A stretch of 17,187 bases of DNA from Negativicutes bacterium (GCA_031292035.1 JARLHX010000194.1:1-17187); one strand, 5' to 3'; positions 1 through 6,349 are shown, numbered from the stretch's first letter. The notes: a model not told the origin generated them from the sequence alone. Program-made: numbers and translations.

Positions 1-167
1 ATCAACACAAAAATTCCTATAATCTAATCACTACCCGGAACGACAGGATTATACACCTACACTCACCCAAGCGTTTCTAGTATACCACCCATGCAAAAAC
101 ACCGCGCGACAGAGGGTAGTAGTTATGCGAGGATTATGGCGTTGAAAAGGAGCACGACAGATGACAT
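1..167. repeat. Left inverted terminal repeat
   Basis: The left end matches the reverse complement of the right end in blocks. CACAAAAATTCCT at 6-18 pairs with 17187-17175. AACGACAGGATTATA at 39-53 pairs with 17154-17140 at exactly the same distance. A 25-nt block at 86-110 (CACCCATGCAAAAACACCGC and five more bases) pairs with 17097-17073 with one mismatch, after a shift of about 10 nt. The leader GTTGAAAAGGAGCAC at 141-155 is also shared. Known for tectiviruses: such repeats are the origins used by terminal-protein-primed replication. The left end carries five extra bases (ATCAA) that the right end lacks, so at least one true end may be missing a few bases. Confidence 0.93.
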
Positions 168-490
168 ACCGCGCATCACTGGTTATGGTCGGCCTGCTGA
201 TCCCCACCATCGCAATGGCTGACGTGCCCAACGATGTTACTTTGCTGATGGATAATGAAGCGGGGATGGTGACCAAAAGGGAGGGACTGACGCAGCGAGA
301 ATGCGACGCTGTTGTCGTAATGTTGTCGGCACTCAGGCCGCAGGGCGTGCTTATGTCTGGGATCATCAGCACGTGGCAGATCTATGATGGCGCTATCACA
401 CATGGGGCGAGTTCTGGGACAATCGTGCCATCGCCAGCGAGCCCAAACCTCAAAAGTGCCAAGTGCGTCAGGGACACCAAGCCCAACTAG
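161..490 (+). CDS. Small exported protein, inward gene at left end
   Basis: This 109-aa protein is the only plus-strand gene. It starts at ATG 161, eight bases after a clear AAGGAG at 147-152. Residues 1-20 look like a Sec signal peptide: a basic start, a hydrophobic core LVMVGLLIPTIA, and AMA before a likely cut at A20/D21. The mature part is about 89 residues with two cysteines (in RECD and KCVRD), possibly a periplasmic disulfide, and no recognisable family. Its leader and first codons (MTYR) lie in the terminal repeat and match those of the right-end gene. It converges on the spike-like gene with 35 bases between. In PRD1 inward transcription also starts from both ends and genes there act early; an early role here is inference. 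Confidence 0.75.
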   Translation: MTYRASLVMVGLLIPTIAMADVPNDVTLLMDNEAGMVTKREGLTQRECDAVVVMLSALRPQGVLMSGIISTWQIYDGAITHGASSGTIVPSPASPNLKSAKCVRDTKPN

Positions 491-525
491 AAACTAGAAA
501 CATGGCGTGGCTGGTTGCGCCGCAG

Positions 526-2106
526 CTATATACCATGACACCCGACAGCGAGTGTTTCGCCAGCGGTGAAGTTTCCGGCAATACCTGTGGTTCGCACGTA
601 GTTGGTTATGACCACGCTTGTTGGGCTCGGAGACACAGCCACCGGGTTTTCCGTGGCGGAATTGGCTTGACTAACCACATCGCATTTCCAGACGTGTGTA
701 GCCGCTGGTAGCGTAAGTGTTCCGGTGGACCCTGGTGATGTTCCAACGATAACACCAAATCCGGCCGAACCGTTGTTAAAGCCCACGGATGGACTTGTTC
801 CAAACCCACCGAAAATCGTCGGTGCGGTGTTCACGTAATCCAGAACGCCAGAAAGCGCGATTGTCCCGGTCACGCCCATGGAACCTTGCATGGCCAACGC
901 ATCACCATTTGGGATAGTTAGGTTAACAAACTGGTTATTGGCGGTCCACGTTTGCGCTGTTCCCAACAGTCCCAACGTGTCGGACTGGTTTGATGGCACC
1001 GTCAATAGATAGGCACCCCCCATGTTCTGATTACTGGCACTAAACCTTATTGAGCCAGCGGTTACACCGTTGATTTGGATGGATGCTGCGCCTCCGCCAA
1101 CCAGCCCGACTTTAAGCTGCCCCGATGCGGTTAAAGCGCCGCTGTCGTCGAGGTCGAAAATCCTAGTGTTGGAACTGTTCTGAATCGTCAGGGCGTGCGT
1201 TGTATTCGTATTACCATAGGTTTTGACGCTGATAAGTGTGTTGCCATACCCATTGACAACGTTTCCTAACTGTAACGAGCCCGCCGACACGATGTCCTGG
1301 TTCTGATCGGTGTTCCGAAGGCAATGCTCCCCGTTGAGGATCGTTCCCGTATTGGAGACACTGCCGCAGCTTATCCCCCGGTATTCTCCGAGCGTTCCGC
1401 CATTGATGTAAGTGGCCTGATACCCCATCAGCAGGCCGATGTAACCGCTATTGTTAGAGCCGGTAGCGAGATAGTCCTGCAACGAGTTCGTCGTCGTGCC
1501 GCCATTGTTCAGGATGGCCGCTTCAAAAGGCTCGGCGTTGACGAGCGACGCGCCGTTCTGGATGTTCAGAACGGAATGCGCCACGTTGATCTCGGACGTC
1601 ATCGTCCCGTTCAGGATAACGAGTGGATCGAAATTCTCCCACACATTGATGTTACTTCCACCAGCCTGTATACCGTTGAGGGTGGTTGTCATGCCTTGGC
1701 TTTTGTGCGGCCCGGTCATGTTGGCCATATTGATAGTCTGATTGGAGAAAATATCACCTGTCGTGCTAACGCCCGCTGCGGTTCCGCCTGTGATCGAAGT
1801 TCCACCTGATGGCGAAGCGTCTATAATGTTGACTGATGTTATACTACCAGCCGAAGCGATAGTCCCGCCATTAATCATTGCGGAAACATTGAGATTTCCT
1901 AGTCCATCGGTTGTGATGGTGGGCGAGCCGGCCACCACGGCGGCGGAACCAGCATTAGGGAACACACCAACACTATACTGTGGGCTAGGTGTTACCGCTC
2001 CGCTGCCTGTGCCACCGTCTGGCCACGCTCGCACACCTTGCGCGAAACCGGCGGAATGCGTCGCCAGTATAAGTGAAAATGTTAACGGTAGCTGCGTTTT
2101 CCTCAT
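526..2106 (-). CDS. Secreted spike- or fibre-like beta-structured protein
   Basis: This 526-aa protein is likely a receptor-binding or spike protein. The start at ATG 2106 overlaps the lysozyme stop as ATGA, with GGGAG about ten bases upstream. Residues 1-22 look like a Sec signal peptide (MRKTQLPLTFSLILA, ending AGFA before Q). The rest is rich in G, S, T and N with repeated short strands and turns (NGGT, GSITS, TGGT), as in beta-helical phage fibres. The C-terminal part (GSTGTLTLPAATHVWKCDV and after) resembles the last domain of tail-spike-like proteins in proteobacterial phages, from memory. It is the last gene of the leftward series, fitting late expression. A signal peptide is unusual for such a virion protein. 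Exact role unproven. Confidence 0.7.
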   Translation of the reverse strand: MRKTQLPLTFSLILATHSAGFAQGVRAWPDGGTGSGAVTPSPQYSVGVFPNAGSAAVVAGSPTITTDGLGNLNVSAMINGGTIASAGSITSVNIIDASPSGGTSITGGTAAGVSTTGDIFSNQTINMANMTGPHKSQGMTTTLNGIQAGGSNINVWENFDPLVILNGTMTSEINVAHSVLNIQNGASLVNAEPFEAAILNNGGTTTNSLQDYLATGSNNSGYIGLLMGYQATYINGGTLGEYRGISCGSVSNTGTILNGEHCLRNTDQNQDIVSAGSLQLGNVVNGYGNTLISVKTYGNTNTTHALTIQNSSNTRIFDLDDSGALTASGQLKVGLVGGGAASIQINGVTAGSIRFSASNQNMGGAYLLTVPSNQSDTLGLLGTAQTWTANNQFVNLTIPNGDALAMQGSMGVTGTIALSGVLDYVNTAPTIFGGFGTSPSVGFNNGSAGFGVIVGTSPGSTGTLTLPAATHVWKCDVVSQANSATENPVAVSPSPTSVVITNYVRTTGIAGNFTAGETLAVGCHGI

Positions 2107-2555
2107 GTCGGCCAAGCTCCCGTTGCTAGCACATGCGCAACGAATTGCGCACGCTTAGGTGTTTCCTCCGCCCAACCGGAAGCAAGCGCTTCCTGGCCGG
2201 CAATTGCCCAGTCCTGTTTCTGGATAGCGGCAATCATTTTACGGAACGAAAGCATACCGGCCACGCCCAATTGAAACGCCATGCAAACGATAGCGTTCTG
2301 TCGTGGCGCATCCAGGTCAAGCCACCAACCGACCTTGCTGAGTTTGGCGCGTGTGGCGGCAACGTCATTGGCAAGCAGGTAGTCGGCTTCTGCCGGCGTC
2401 AGGCCATTGACATCGAGCGCGCGTCCGTAGGCAATGGTCGGATGCCCCTTGACGATGCTTCCCGGCCCGATGGTCTTGCCTGTCGCGTCATCATACACAA
2501 CCAGCCGCAGACCTTCCGCGTTCTTTAGCTGGTCAATAACCGGATCAACTACCAA
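2103..2555 (-). CDS. Endolysin, T4-type lysozyme (GH24)
   Basis: This 150-aa muramidase should cut the glycan strands of peptidoglycan at lysis. The N-terminus carries the GH24 catalytic pattern: E14 in KNAEGLRL, D23 in VVYDD nine residues later as in T4 lysozyme, and T40 in HPTIAYG. The segment between D23 and T40 is longer than in T4. The middle (QNAIVCMAFQLGVAGM, then SFRKMI) matches the family's helical lobe. The start is TTG at 2555, supported by a perfect GGAGG at 2564-2568 eight bases upstream; there is no closer ATG or GTG. It overlaps the preceding gene by 11 bases and the spike-like gene by 4. No signal peptide is seen, so release needs a holin or membrane disruption. Confidence 0.9.
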   Translation of the reverse strand: MVVDPVIDQLKNAEGLRLVVYDDATGKTIGPGSIVKGHPTIAYGRALDVNGLTPAEADYLLANDVAATRAKLSKVGWWLDLDAPRQNAIVCMAFQLGVAGMLSFRKMIAAIQKQDWAIAGQEALASGWAEETPKRAQFVAHVLATGAWPT

Positions 2556-2778
2556 GTGGGTTGCCTCCGAGATTAGCGTTTTGCGCGCTGAGTTCCACTG
2601 CGCCGGTTGTCAGCGAAACGCTATCAACTTGCGCTCCATTGGCGCCGGCACCAGCAAGTCCCCAATTGGTTGCGAAACCACGGAACCATGGCCCGCTATT
2701 GACAATACCAGTTTTGAAACTGGTAACACCAGTGTTACCAGTCAGTGACGCTGACTGAATATTGCCTTGGATTGCCAT
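2545..2778 (-). CDS. Small glycine-rich protein, unknown
   Basis: This 77-aa protein starts at ATG 2778 behind AAAGGCGG. It has no membrane segment, is rich in G, N, A and S, and contains GPWFRGFATNWG followed by AGAGANGA. I do not recognise the family. Its place between two structural or membrane genes and the lysozyme suggests a minor virion protein or an accessory of the spike, which is inference. Its early codons (residues about 12-25) contain two overlapping perfect inverted repeats, noted separately. Confidence 0.65.
   Translation of the reverse strand: MAIQGNIQSASLTGNTGVTSFKTGIVNSGPWFRGFATNWGLAGAGANGAQVDSVSLTTGAVELSAQNANLGGNPLGS
2706..2742. repeat. Two overlapping inverted repeats
   Basis: One palindrome spans 2706-2725 (TACCAGTTTTGAAACTGGTA, nine paired bases, 2-base loop). 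A second spans 2719-2742 with ten paired bases (ACTGGTAACA and TGTTACCAGT) around the loop CCAG. They share 2719-2725, so the RNA can fold one or the other but not both. They sit inside codons of the small glycine-rich gene just downstream of its start. No U-run follows, so a terminator is not claimed. Confidence 0.6.
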
Positions 2779-2805
2779 GGTTCCGCCTTTCTACTGTGAC
2801 AGAGC

Positions 2806-3072
2806 TTAAAGAAGCTCTGCGATTACGCCGACTTCATTGGGGAAATACTTGCCCAACAGACTGACGATGGCGTGTAGTGCCGGGTGAGCGGTGCCAAAGT
2901 TTTCAATCACGCTTTCGATACTGGCCACGCGATTTTCCAGCGGCGCCACGACTTCCTGCACCTTGGCGACCAAGGCAGCCGCTTCCGGCACGGCACTCAC
3001 CGCATTGACTACGTTTTCCACATCGGCAGCGCCTGCTGCCACGGCGCTTTCGACGTTCGCAAAATCAACCAT
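2806..3072 (-). CDS. Small helical protein, unknown
   Basis: This 88-aa protein starts at ATG 3072 with a strong AGGAG nine bases upstream. It is almost wholly alpha-helical by composition: alternating A/V/E runs (VESAVAAGAADVENVVNAV), then a heptad-like segment (VAPLENRVASIESVIENF), then an amphipathic end (HAIVSLLGKYFPNEVGVIAELL). There is no clear membrane span. I do not recognise a family. It lies between a coiled-coil membrane protein and the lysozyme group, so a role in lysis or as a minor virion protein is possible but not shown. Confidence 0.7.
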   Translation of the reverse strand: MVDFANVESAVAAGAADVENVVNAVSAVPEAAALVAKVQEVVAPLENRVASIESVIENFGTAHPALHAIVSLLGKYFPNEVGVIAELL

Positions 3073-3086
3073 TTTACATTCTCCTG

Positions 3087-3362
3087 TTATGGGCCGTGCC
3101 CTCTATATCCGCCCATGTAGTTGAACCTGTCCAACAAATCGGCACGTAATTGCGCGACATCGGATTGACCGTCGCGGCGATACTCTAGCACGGTTCGATT
3201 GACTTGGGCAACGTCTTCTTGAACGTGGTCCACTTGATCTTTCAAATGTTGAAACGAAATCACAACGGCAACGATTGAGCCGATGGATGGAAGCACGCCG
3301 ATGATAGCGATTGCCATGGCGAAACGGGTTGACAGGGAACCGGATGGTATTAGATCGCTCAT
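3087..3362 (-). CDS. Membrane protein with coiled coil, possible lysis accessory
   Basis: This 91-aa protein starts at ATG 3362, overlapping the transglycosylase stop as ATGA. One membrane span lies at about residues 14-36 (FAMAIAIIGVLPSIGSIVAVVI), followed by a heptad-patterned coiled coil (HLKDQVDHVQEDVAQVNRTV through LRADLLDRF) and a short glycine-rich tail. This layout recalls small phage lysis proteins (some holins and inner-membrane spanins). Coupling to a muralytic gene agrees with that, but it could equally be a virion membrane protein. Confidence 0.7.
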   Translation of the reverse strand: MSDLIPSGSLSTRFAMAIAIIGVLPSIGSIVAVVISFQHLKDQVDHVQEDVAQVNRTVLEYRRDGQSDVAQLRADLLDRFNYMGGYRGHGP

Positions 3363-3976
3363 TCTGCAATAACCGCTCTTGATAGGGCTTTCTTCGTTCC
3401 GCTTGAAACAATCTGCACTGGCGATTGACCGGTGCGAAGCATGGTCAATCCCACGATCAGAACGCCGACACCCACAACCACAACCGCGATACGCGCGAAA
3501 CTCGTTGTCAGGATATTGGACAGATTAGAGCTAGCAGCCGCGCCACCTGAATACAGCGAACCACCGGACGGATTGCTAGGTGAAGGTGCCGCGCCGGGTG
3601 CGTAGGTATCACCACCTGTGCTTCCCTCAAAAGCTGCCCCCAATGGGTCGTAAGTTCCGCCAGTCTGCGACGCTAACGTGTTAACGGTTTGGGAAGTATC
3701 TAGGTTACCGTAGGTATTCTGCACCGCTGCGAGCGTGCTAGGCGCCCACCGTGACAAGGGAATGACACCAGCAACTTGCGTTTGAATATCAGCGGGCGCT
3801 TGATTTGGTGTCGGATATTGGGATAGGTCAACGCCAGCGGCGGGCGCAAAATCGTTCCACGTCCCCGTGGTAATCTGATACAAGCCTTGCGCGTGGCCGG
3901 ATGATGTCATGATAGGGTTTGTAAGCCCTAACTGACCACCACTTTCCGCCTGTGCAATGGTATCAAAGAGCGACAT
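3359..3976 (-). CDS. Lytic transglycosylase with C-terminal membrane anchor (P7-like)
   Basis: This 205-aa protein joins an N-terminal lysozyme-fold transglycosylase domain (residues 1-90) to a linker rich in G, S, P and A (105-150) and a membrane span at about 161-180 (ARIAVVVVGVGVLIVGLTML). Catalytic E11 sits in IAQAESGG, followed by SSGHAQGLYQI (26-35) and TWNDF, the usual order in SLT-type enzymes. In PRD1, virion protein P7 is such an enzyme, held in the inner membrane and used to breach the host wall at DNA entry; the same role is inferred here. The stop of the preceding gene lies three bases before the start and no good ribosome site is seen, so translation is probably coupled. It overlaps the next gene by 4 bases. 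Confidence 0.88.
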   Translation of the reverse strand: MSLFDTIAQAESGGQLGLTNPIMTSSGHAQGLYQITTGTWNDFAPAAGVDLSQYPTPNQAPADIQTQVAGVIPLSRWAPSTLAAVQNTYGNLDTSQTVNTLASQTGGTYDPLGAAFEGSTGGDTYAPGAAPSPSNPSGGSLYSGGAAASSNLSNILTTSFARIAVVVVGVGVLIVGLTMLRTGQSPVQIVSSGTKKALSRAVIAE

Positions 3977-3979
3977 TTA

Positions 3980-4291
3980 TCAGTCGAATGTTCCGGCTTC
4001 GATACCGTTTATCCCGCCTGTGCTACCAAGCCCGCCTGTCAAACCATTAAGATTGACATTACCAACGCTGGACAAGCCGCTTATAGCGCCAAGCCCCGTG
4101 TTGATTGCGCTCGTTGCGGACGACACTCCCGTTACCGGCGCCGTGGCAGCGGTAATCAGGCTACCAAACCCGGAAAAGAACGATGACAGCACACCGGAAG
4201 TGTTTGAATTTTTCGACAACACAACCGACAGTATCGCCAGTCCCAAAATTCCAGTCAGTATGGCAATGAATTTGGACAGCGCATCGTCCAT
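3980..4291 (-). CDS. Small virion membrane protein, paralogue of 5671-5910
   Basis: This 103-aa protein starts at ATG 4291 with GGAGG seven bases upstream. A membrane span covers about residues 7-26 (KFIAILTGILGLAILSVVLS), then SKNSNTSGVL, TAATAPVTGVS, and a glycine-rich tail ending in GIEAGTFD. It clearly resembles the protein encoded at 5671-5910: SKN-S/A-NTS and PVTG occur at matching places after a similar span. Its last residues share a motif with the protein at 6349-6672. Tectiviruses carry many one-span proteins in the inner virion membrane; that location is inferred. Confidence 0.8.
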   Translation of the reverse strand: MDDALSKFIAILTGILGLAILSVVLSKNSNTSGVLSSFFSGFGSLITAATAPVTGVSSATSAINTGLGAISGLSSVGNVNLNGLTGGLGSTGGINGIEAGTFD

Positions 4292-4294
4292 GGC

Positions 4295-4495
4295 TTAACC
4301 TCCCGGTAGCGATTGTGCGCCCTTCATGAAGTCATCGTCAAGCAGTTCGCCCGATGCGTCGCGGAAGCTATGCGCCGGCTGGTGAACGATGCCGGTATTT
4401 GTTGTAGCCTCTGCATTGGCTTGTGCCTGTCGCACGTTGGCATTCGTGCCATTGATTTTTGTATGAACAGGATGATCAGGCAGGAAATGAAACAT
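4295..4495 (-). CDS. Small soluble virion protein candidate ending in SLPGG
   Basis: This protein is 66 aa from ATG 4495, which has AGG seven bases upstream. A second ATG two codons earlier (4501) is possible but sits only one base after that site. It is hydrophilic, with no membrane span (NANVRQAQANAEATT, then HSFRDASGELLDDDFMKGAQ). Its C-terminus SLPGG is identical to that of the major capsid protein. The family is not recognised. It is packed between membrane-protein genes with 3-8 base gaps, so it belongs to the same late unit. Confidence 0.68.
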   Translation of the reverse strand: MFHFLPDHPVHTKINGTNANVRQAQANAEATTNTGIVHQPAHSFRDASGELLDDDFMKGAQSLPGG

Positions 4496-4503
4496 GGGCA
4501 TGC

Positions 4504-4791
4504 CTATGTGTTGTAGTATGGACCGTATATACTATTGCCGGGTGTCGAGCCGGTTGCGGACATATCGCCCATGGTTGTGTCAATCATGGGTTGCATGACT
4601 GGCCCCCATGGCGAAAGATTGTAAGCAATATATCCTGGCAGGTTGCTATACGAGGAAGGCGGGACTTGCGCGGCCTCGGCGATGTTAAGCACGCCTGTAG
4701 GAACCGCGTTTTTACCACCATGCTTCAAAATCACGATGGCCAACAAAACCACAAATGCCACGATGAACGTATGCCACGCTTCCGTTTTCAT
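4504..4791 (-). CDS. Membrane-anchored virion protein candidate
   Basis: This 95-aa protein starts at ATG 4791 behind GGGTGA. Residues about 7-23 (HTFIVAFVVLLAIVILK) form one membrane span near the N-terminus. The rest is an exposed domain rich in P, Y, N and G (VPPSSYSNLPGYIAYNLSPW and a tail with YGPYYNT) and no cysteines. No family is recognised. The neighbours are all small membrane proteins with short gaps, pointing to the internal membrane or vertex of the virion. Confidence 0.72.
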   Translation of the reverse strand: MKTEAWHTFIVAFVVLLAIVILKHGGKNAVPTGVLNIAEAAQVPPSSYSNLPGYIAYNLSPWGPVMQPMIDTTMGDMSATGSTPGNSIYGPYYNT

Positions 4792-4801
4792 GGTTCACCC
4801 G

Positions 4802-5389
4802 TTAATTATGAAGCTTTGCAATCAACGCGCCCTCGGTCGTCGCTGCGGCAGCGGCTTGGTTTTCCGAGGCAACCAACGCGTTATTGCTCTGATATTCTTG
4901 ATTGGTCGTGTTCAACTGCTGCAACGTCGAAAGAGTCATATTGTTATTGACAAGCGCTATCAGCGCGTTGTTATTTTCGTATTCTGCAACGGTAGCTGCA
5001 ATGTTGGTTTGTTGAATGTTCGCGTTGTTATTACTGTCGTTAATCTGCGCCGTTGTCGCGTTGTTATTTTCGCCCAATTGAACTTGCAAATTCGCCAATT
5101 GAACCTGCGTCGCATCATTCGTCTGCAAAGCGGTCAATTGCGCGCTGGTCTGATTGTTTTGCACCGCCGCCGCTTGGCCCGCGATTTGCAATTGCGTCGC
5201 GCTCTGCAACTGCGCTTCGTCAACCGAAGCTTGCGCGGCATACTGCGCCGCATTGCTGTTGCCAGTGTTAGACGCCGCACCGGAAGACGATGACCGCAAT
5301 AGCAGGATGACAAGCAGTCCGACGACAAACACACCCGCCGCTACTGTGTAGGGATGTTCGCCGACAAAGCGCTTGATTTTGTCCCACAT
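4802..5389 (-). CDS. Membrane-anchored Q/N-rich coiled-coil stalk protein
   Basis: This protein is 195 aa from ATG 5389, chosen because AAGG lies eight bases upstream and the preceding gene stops at 5394; an earlier in-frame start at 5461 would run deep into that gene. Residues 1-14 are basic and amphipathic, 15-31 a membrane span (TVAAGVFVVGLLVILLL), then a linker SSSSGAAS. The remaining ~155 residues are almost only Q, N, A, T, L, E and S in an extended helical pattern (QLTALQTNDATQVQLANLQV; ENNNALIALVNNNM). This suggests a long rod or trimeric stalk anchored in the virion membrane, perhaps linking membrane to capsid or vertex. No family is recognised. Confidence 0.8.
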   Translation of the reverse strand: MWDKIKRFVGEHPYTVAAGVFVVGLLVILLLRSSSSGAASNTGNSNAAQYAAQASVDEAQLQSATQLQIAGQAAAVQNNQTSAQLTALQTNDATQVQLANLQVQLGENNNATTAQINDSNNNANIQQTNIAATVAEYENNNALIALVNNNMTLSTLQQLNTTNQEYQSNNALVASENQAAAAATTEGALIAKLHN

Positions 5390-5393
5390 AAAA

Positions 5394-5666
5394 TTAGCCT
5401 TCGAATATATCAGGCGTGGCGATGCCCTGCGTTTCCAGATCAAACAGAGGTTGCCCCACAATCTGACCAGCAGTCAAACCGCCCAAACCGTCAACGGGAA
5501 CGTTCAAGCCTTGCGCGGACTGCGGCGGTTGCGTCACGCGATACGCCGCCATGGTCCGCGTGGCGGGTCCCCATGGACAGAACGCGGCTGCACGGAAGCT
5601 ATCCAGGCCAAAGGCCATAGCTCCCGGCCCAGGCTGGCGACGTTTGACGAACGGAAACCACGCCAT
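5394..5666 (-). CDS. Small proline/glycine-rich protein, unknown
   Basis: This 90-aa protein starts at ATG 5666, four bases after the stop of the upstream gene. A weak GGCGAG precedes it, so coupling is likely. It has a basic start (MAWFPFVKRRQPGPG), an aromatic middle (FRAAAFCPWGP) and no membrane span. I do not recognise it. It stays within the tight late unit of membrane and virion genes. Confidence 0.65.
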   Translation of the reverse strand: MAWFPFVKRRQPGPGAMAFGLDSFRAAAFCPWGPATRTMAAYRVTQPPQSAQGLNVPVDGLGGLTAGQIVGQPLFDLETQGIATPDIFEG

Positions 5667-5670
5667 GATT

Positions 5671-5910
5671 TTACTCGCCGATAGTGGCGTTGTTCAAACT
5701 GAAACCTGACGTTGGGTAACTGGTGTCAATGCTCACTTTGTTACCCGTCACCGGAGATTGCGCCGTGGCAATTGCGTTGCTGAATGCGCTGCCGCTTGCT
5801 TGGATAACCGCGCTGGTGTTTGCGTTCTTACTGACAATCACTGCCAGCACCGCAAGTCCCACGATAGCAACCGCAATCGAAGTCAGGGAACGCATCAATT
5901 CGTCACTCAT
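5671..5910 (-). CDS. Small virion membrane protein, paralogue of 3980-4291
   Basis: This protein is 79 aa from ATG 5910, which has AAAGGTGA about seven bases upstream. An ATG ten codons earlier lacks such a site and would overlap the upstream gene. A membrane span lies at about residues 8-27 (SLTSIAVAIVGLAVLAVIVS), then SKNANTSAVI and AQSPVTGNKVS. These elements line up with those of the protein at 3980-4291 (SKNSNTSGVL, TAPVTGVS), so the two genes are duplicates with diverged tails. Probable virion membrane protein. Confidence 0.8.
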   Translation of the reverse strand: MSDELMRSLTSIAVAIVGLAVLAVIVSKNANTSAVIQASGSAFSNAIATAQSPVTGNKVSIDTSYPTSGFSLNNATIGE

Positions 5911-5920
5911 GTTTTCACCT

Positions 5921-6349
5921 TTATGCAAACATTGCCCCAATACCGATAGCGCTTACCACGTCGCCAAGCACGCTGCTTGCGGTGCTCTTTCCGCTGCCTG
6001 ACGAATTGGAAGAACCACTTGAACCCGTTCCGCTACTCGTTTGCGTGTCAGTTTCCGGCAACGAAACAGGCGAGTTATTGGCTGACGCTAGTTCCTTATT
6101 TGCGTTGGAAAACACGCCACCGTTATGGAAAACCAGACTGACCAAAAGCAGCGCCATGAAAACGTCACTGAATTTTTTCAACTCGTTGACATATCCAATG
6201 ACACCGATAGCCACAATCGCTACAGCCCAATACAGATAAGAACCACTGCCAGTGAAATCTGTTTTGAGTTGCTTGCCTAAATCAAGTTCCGTGCCCTCGA
6301 CACCCGACACAATCAAGACAAGCCCGATCAGGATTAAAGCAAACGGCAT
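5921..6349 (-). CDS. Three-span membrane protein with Ser/Gly tail
   Basis: This 142-aa protein starts at ATG 6349, sharing one base with the preceding stop (TGATG). Hydrophobic spans lie at about 2-17 (PFALILIGLVLIVSGV), 38-55 (SYLYWAVAIVAIGVIGYV) and 62-78 (SDVFMALLLVSLVFHNG). Next comes a linker made almost only of S, G, T and N (about 100-122) and a short helix ending IGIGAMFA. It may be an integral protein of the virion membrane or a DNA-passage or holin component; nothing in the sequence decides. Confidence 0.75.
   Translation of the reverse strand: MPFALILIGLVLIVSGVEGTELDLGKQLKTDFTGSGSYLYWAVAIVAIGVIGYVNELKKFSDVFMALLLVSLVFHNGGVFSNANKELASANNSPVSLPETDTQTSSGTGSSGSSNSSGSGKSTASSVLGDVVSAIGIGAMFA

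Noticed and set aside
18..23. TATAAT in the left terminal repeat as a promoter
   Set aside because: There is no room for a -35 box before the linear end, and the right copy reads TACAAT. It is more likely part of the origin.
491..525. Bidirectional terminator between the converging left-end genes
   Set aside because: The 35 bases hold only a weak GGCG/CGCC pairing and no T-run; no support for a terminator.
1324..1809. Plus-strand open frame of 161 codons inside the spike-like gene
   Set aside because: It lies antisense to a larger frame with start, ribosome site and overlap junction, has no ribosome site of its own and encodes an unordered, Arg- and Val-rich sequence.
4643..5293. Plus-strand open frame of 216 codons over the Q/N-rich gene
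   Set aside because: It is the antisense of repetitive Q/N/A codons, which gives long R/V/L-rich open frames by chance; no start signal.
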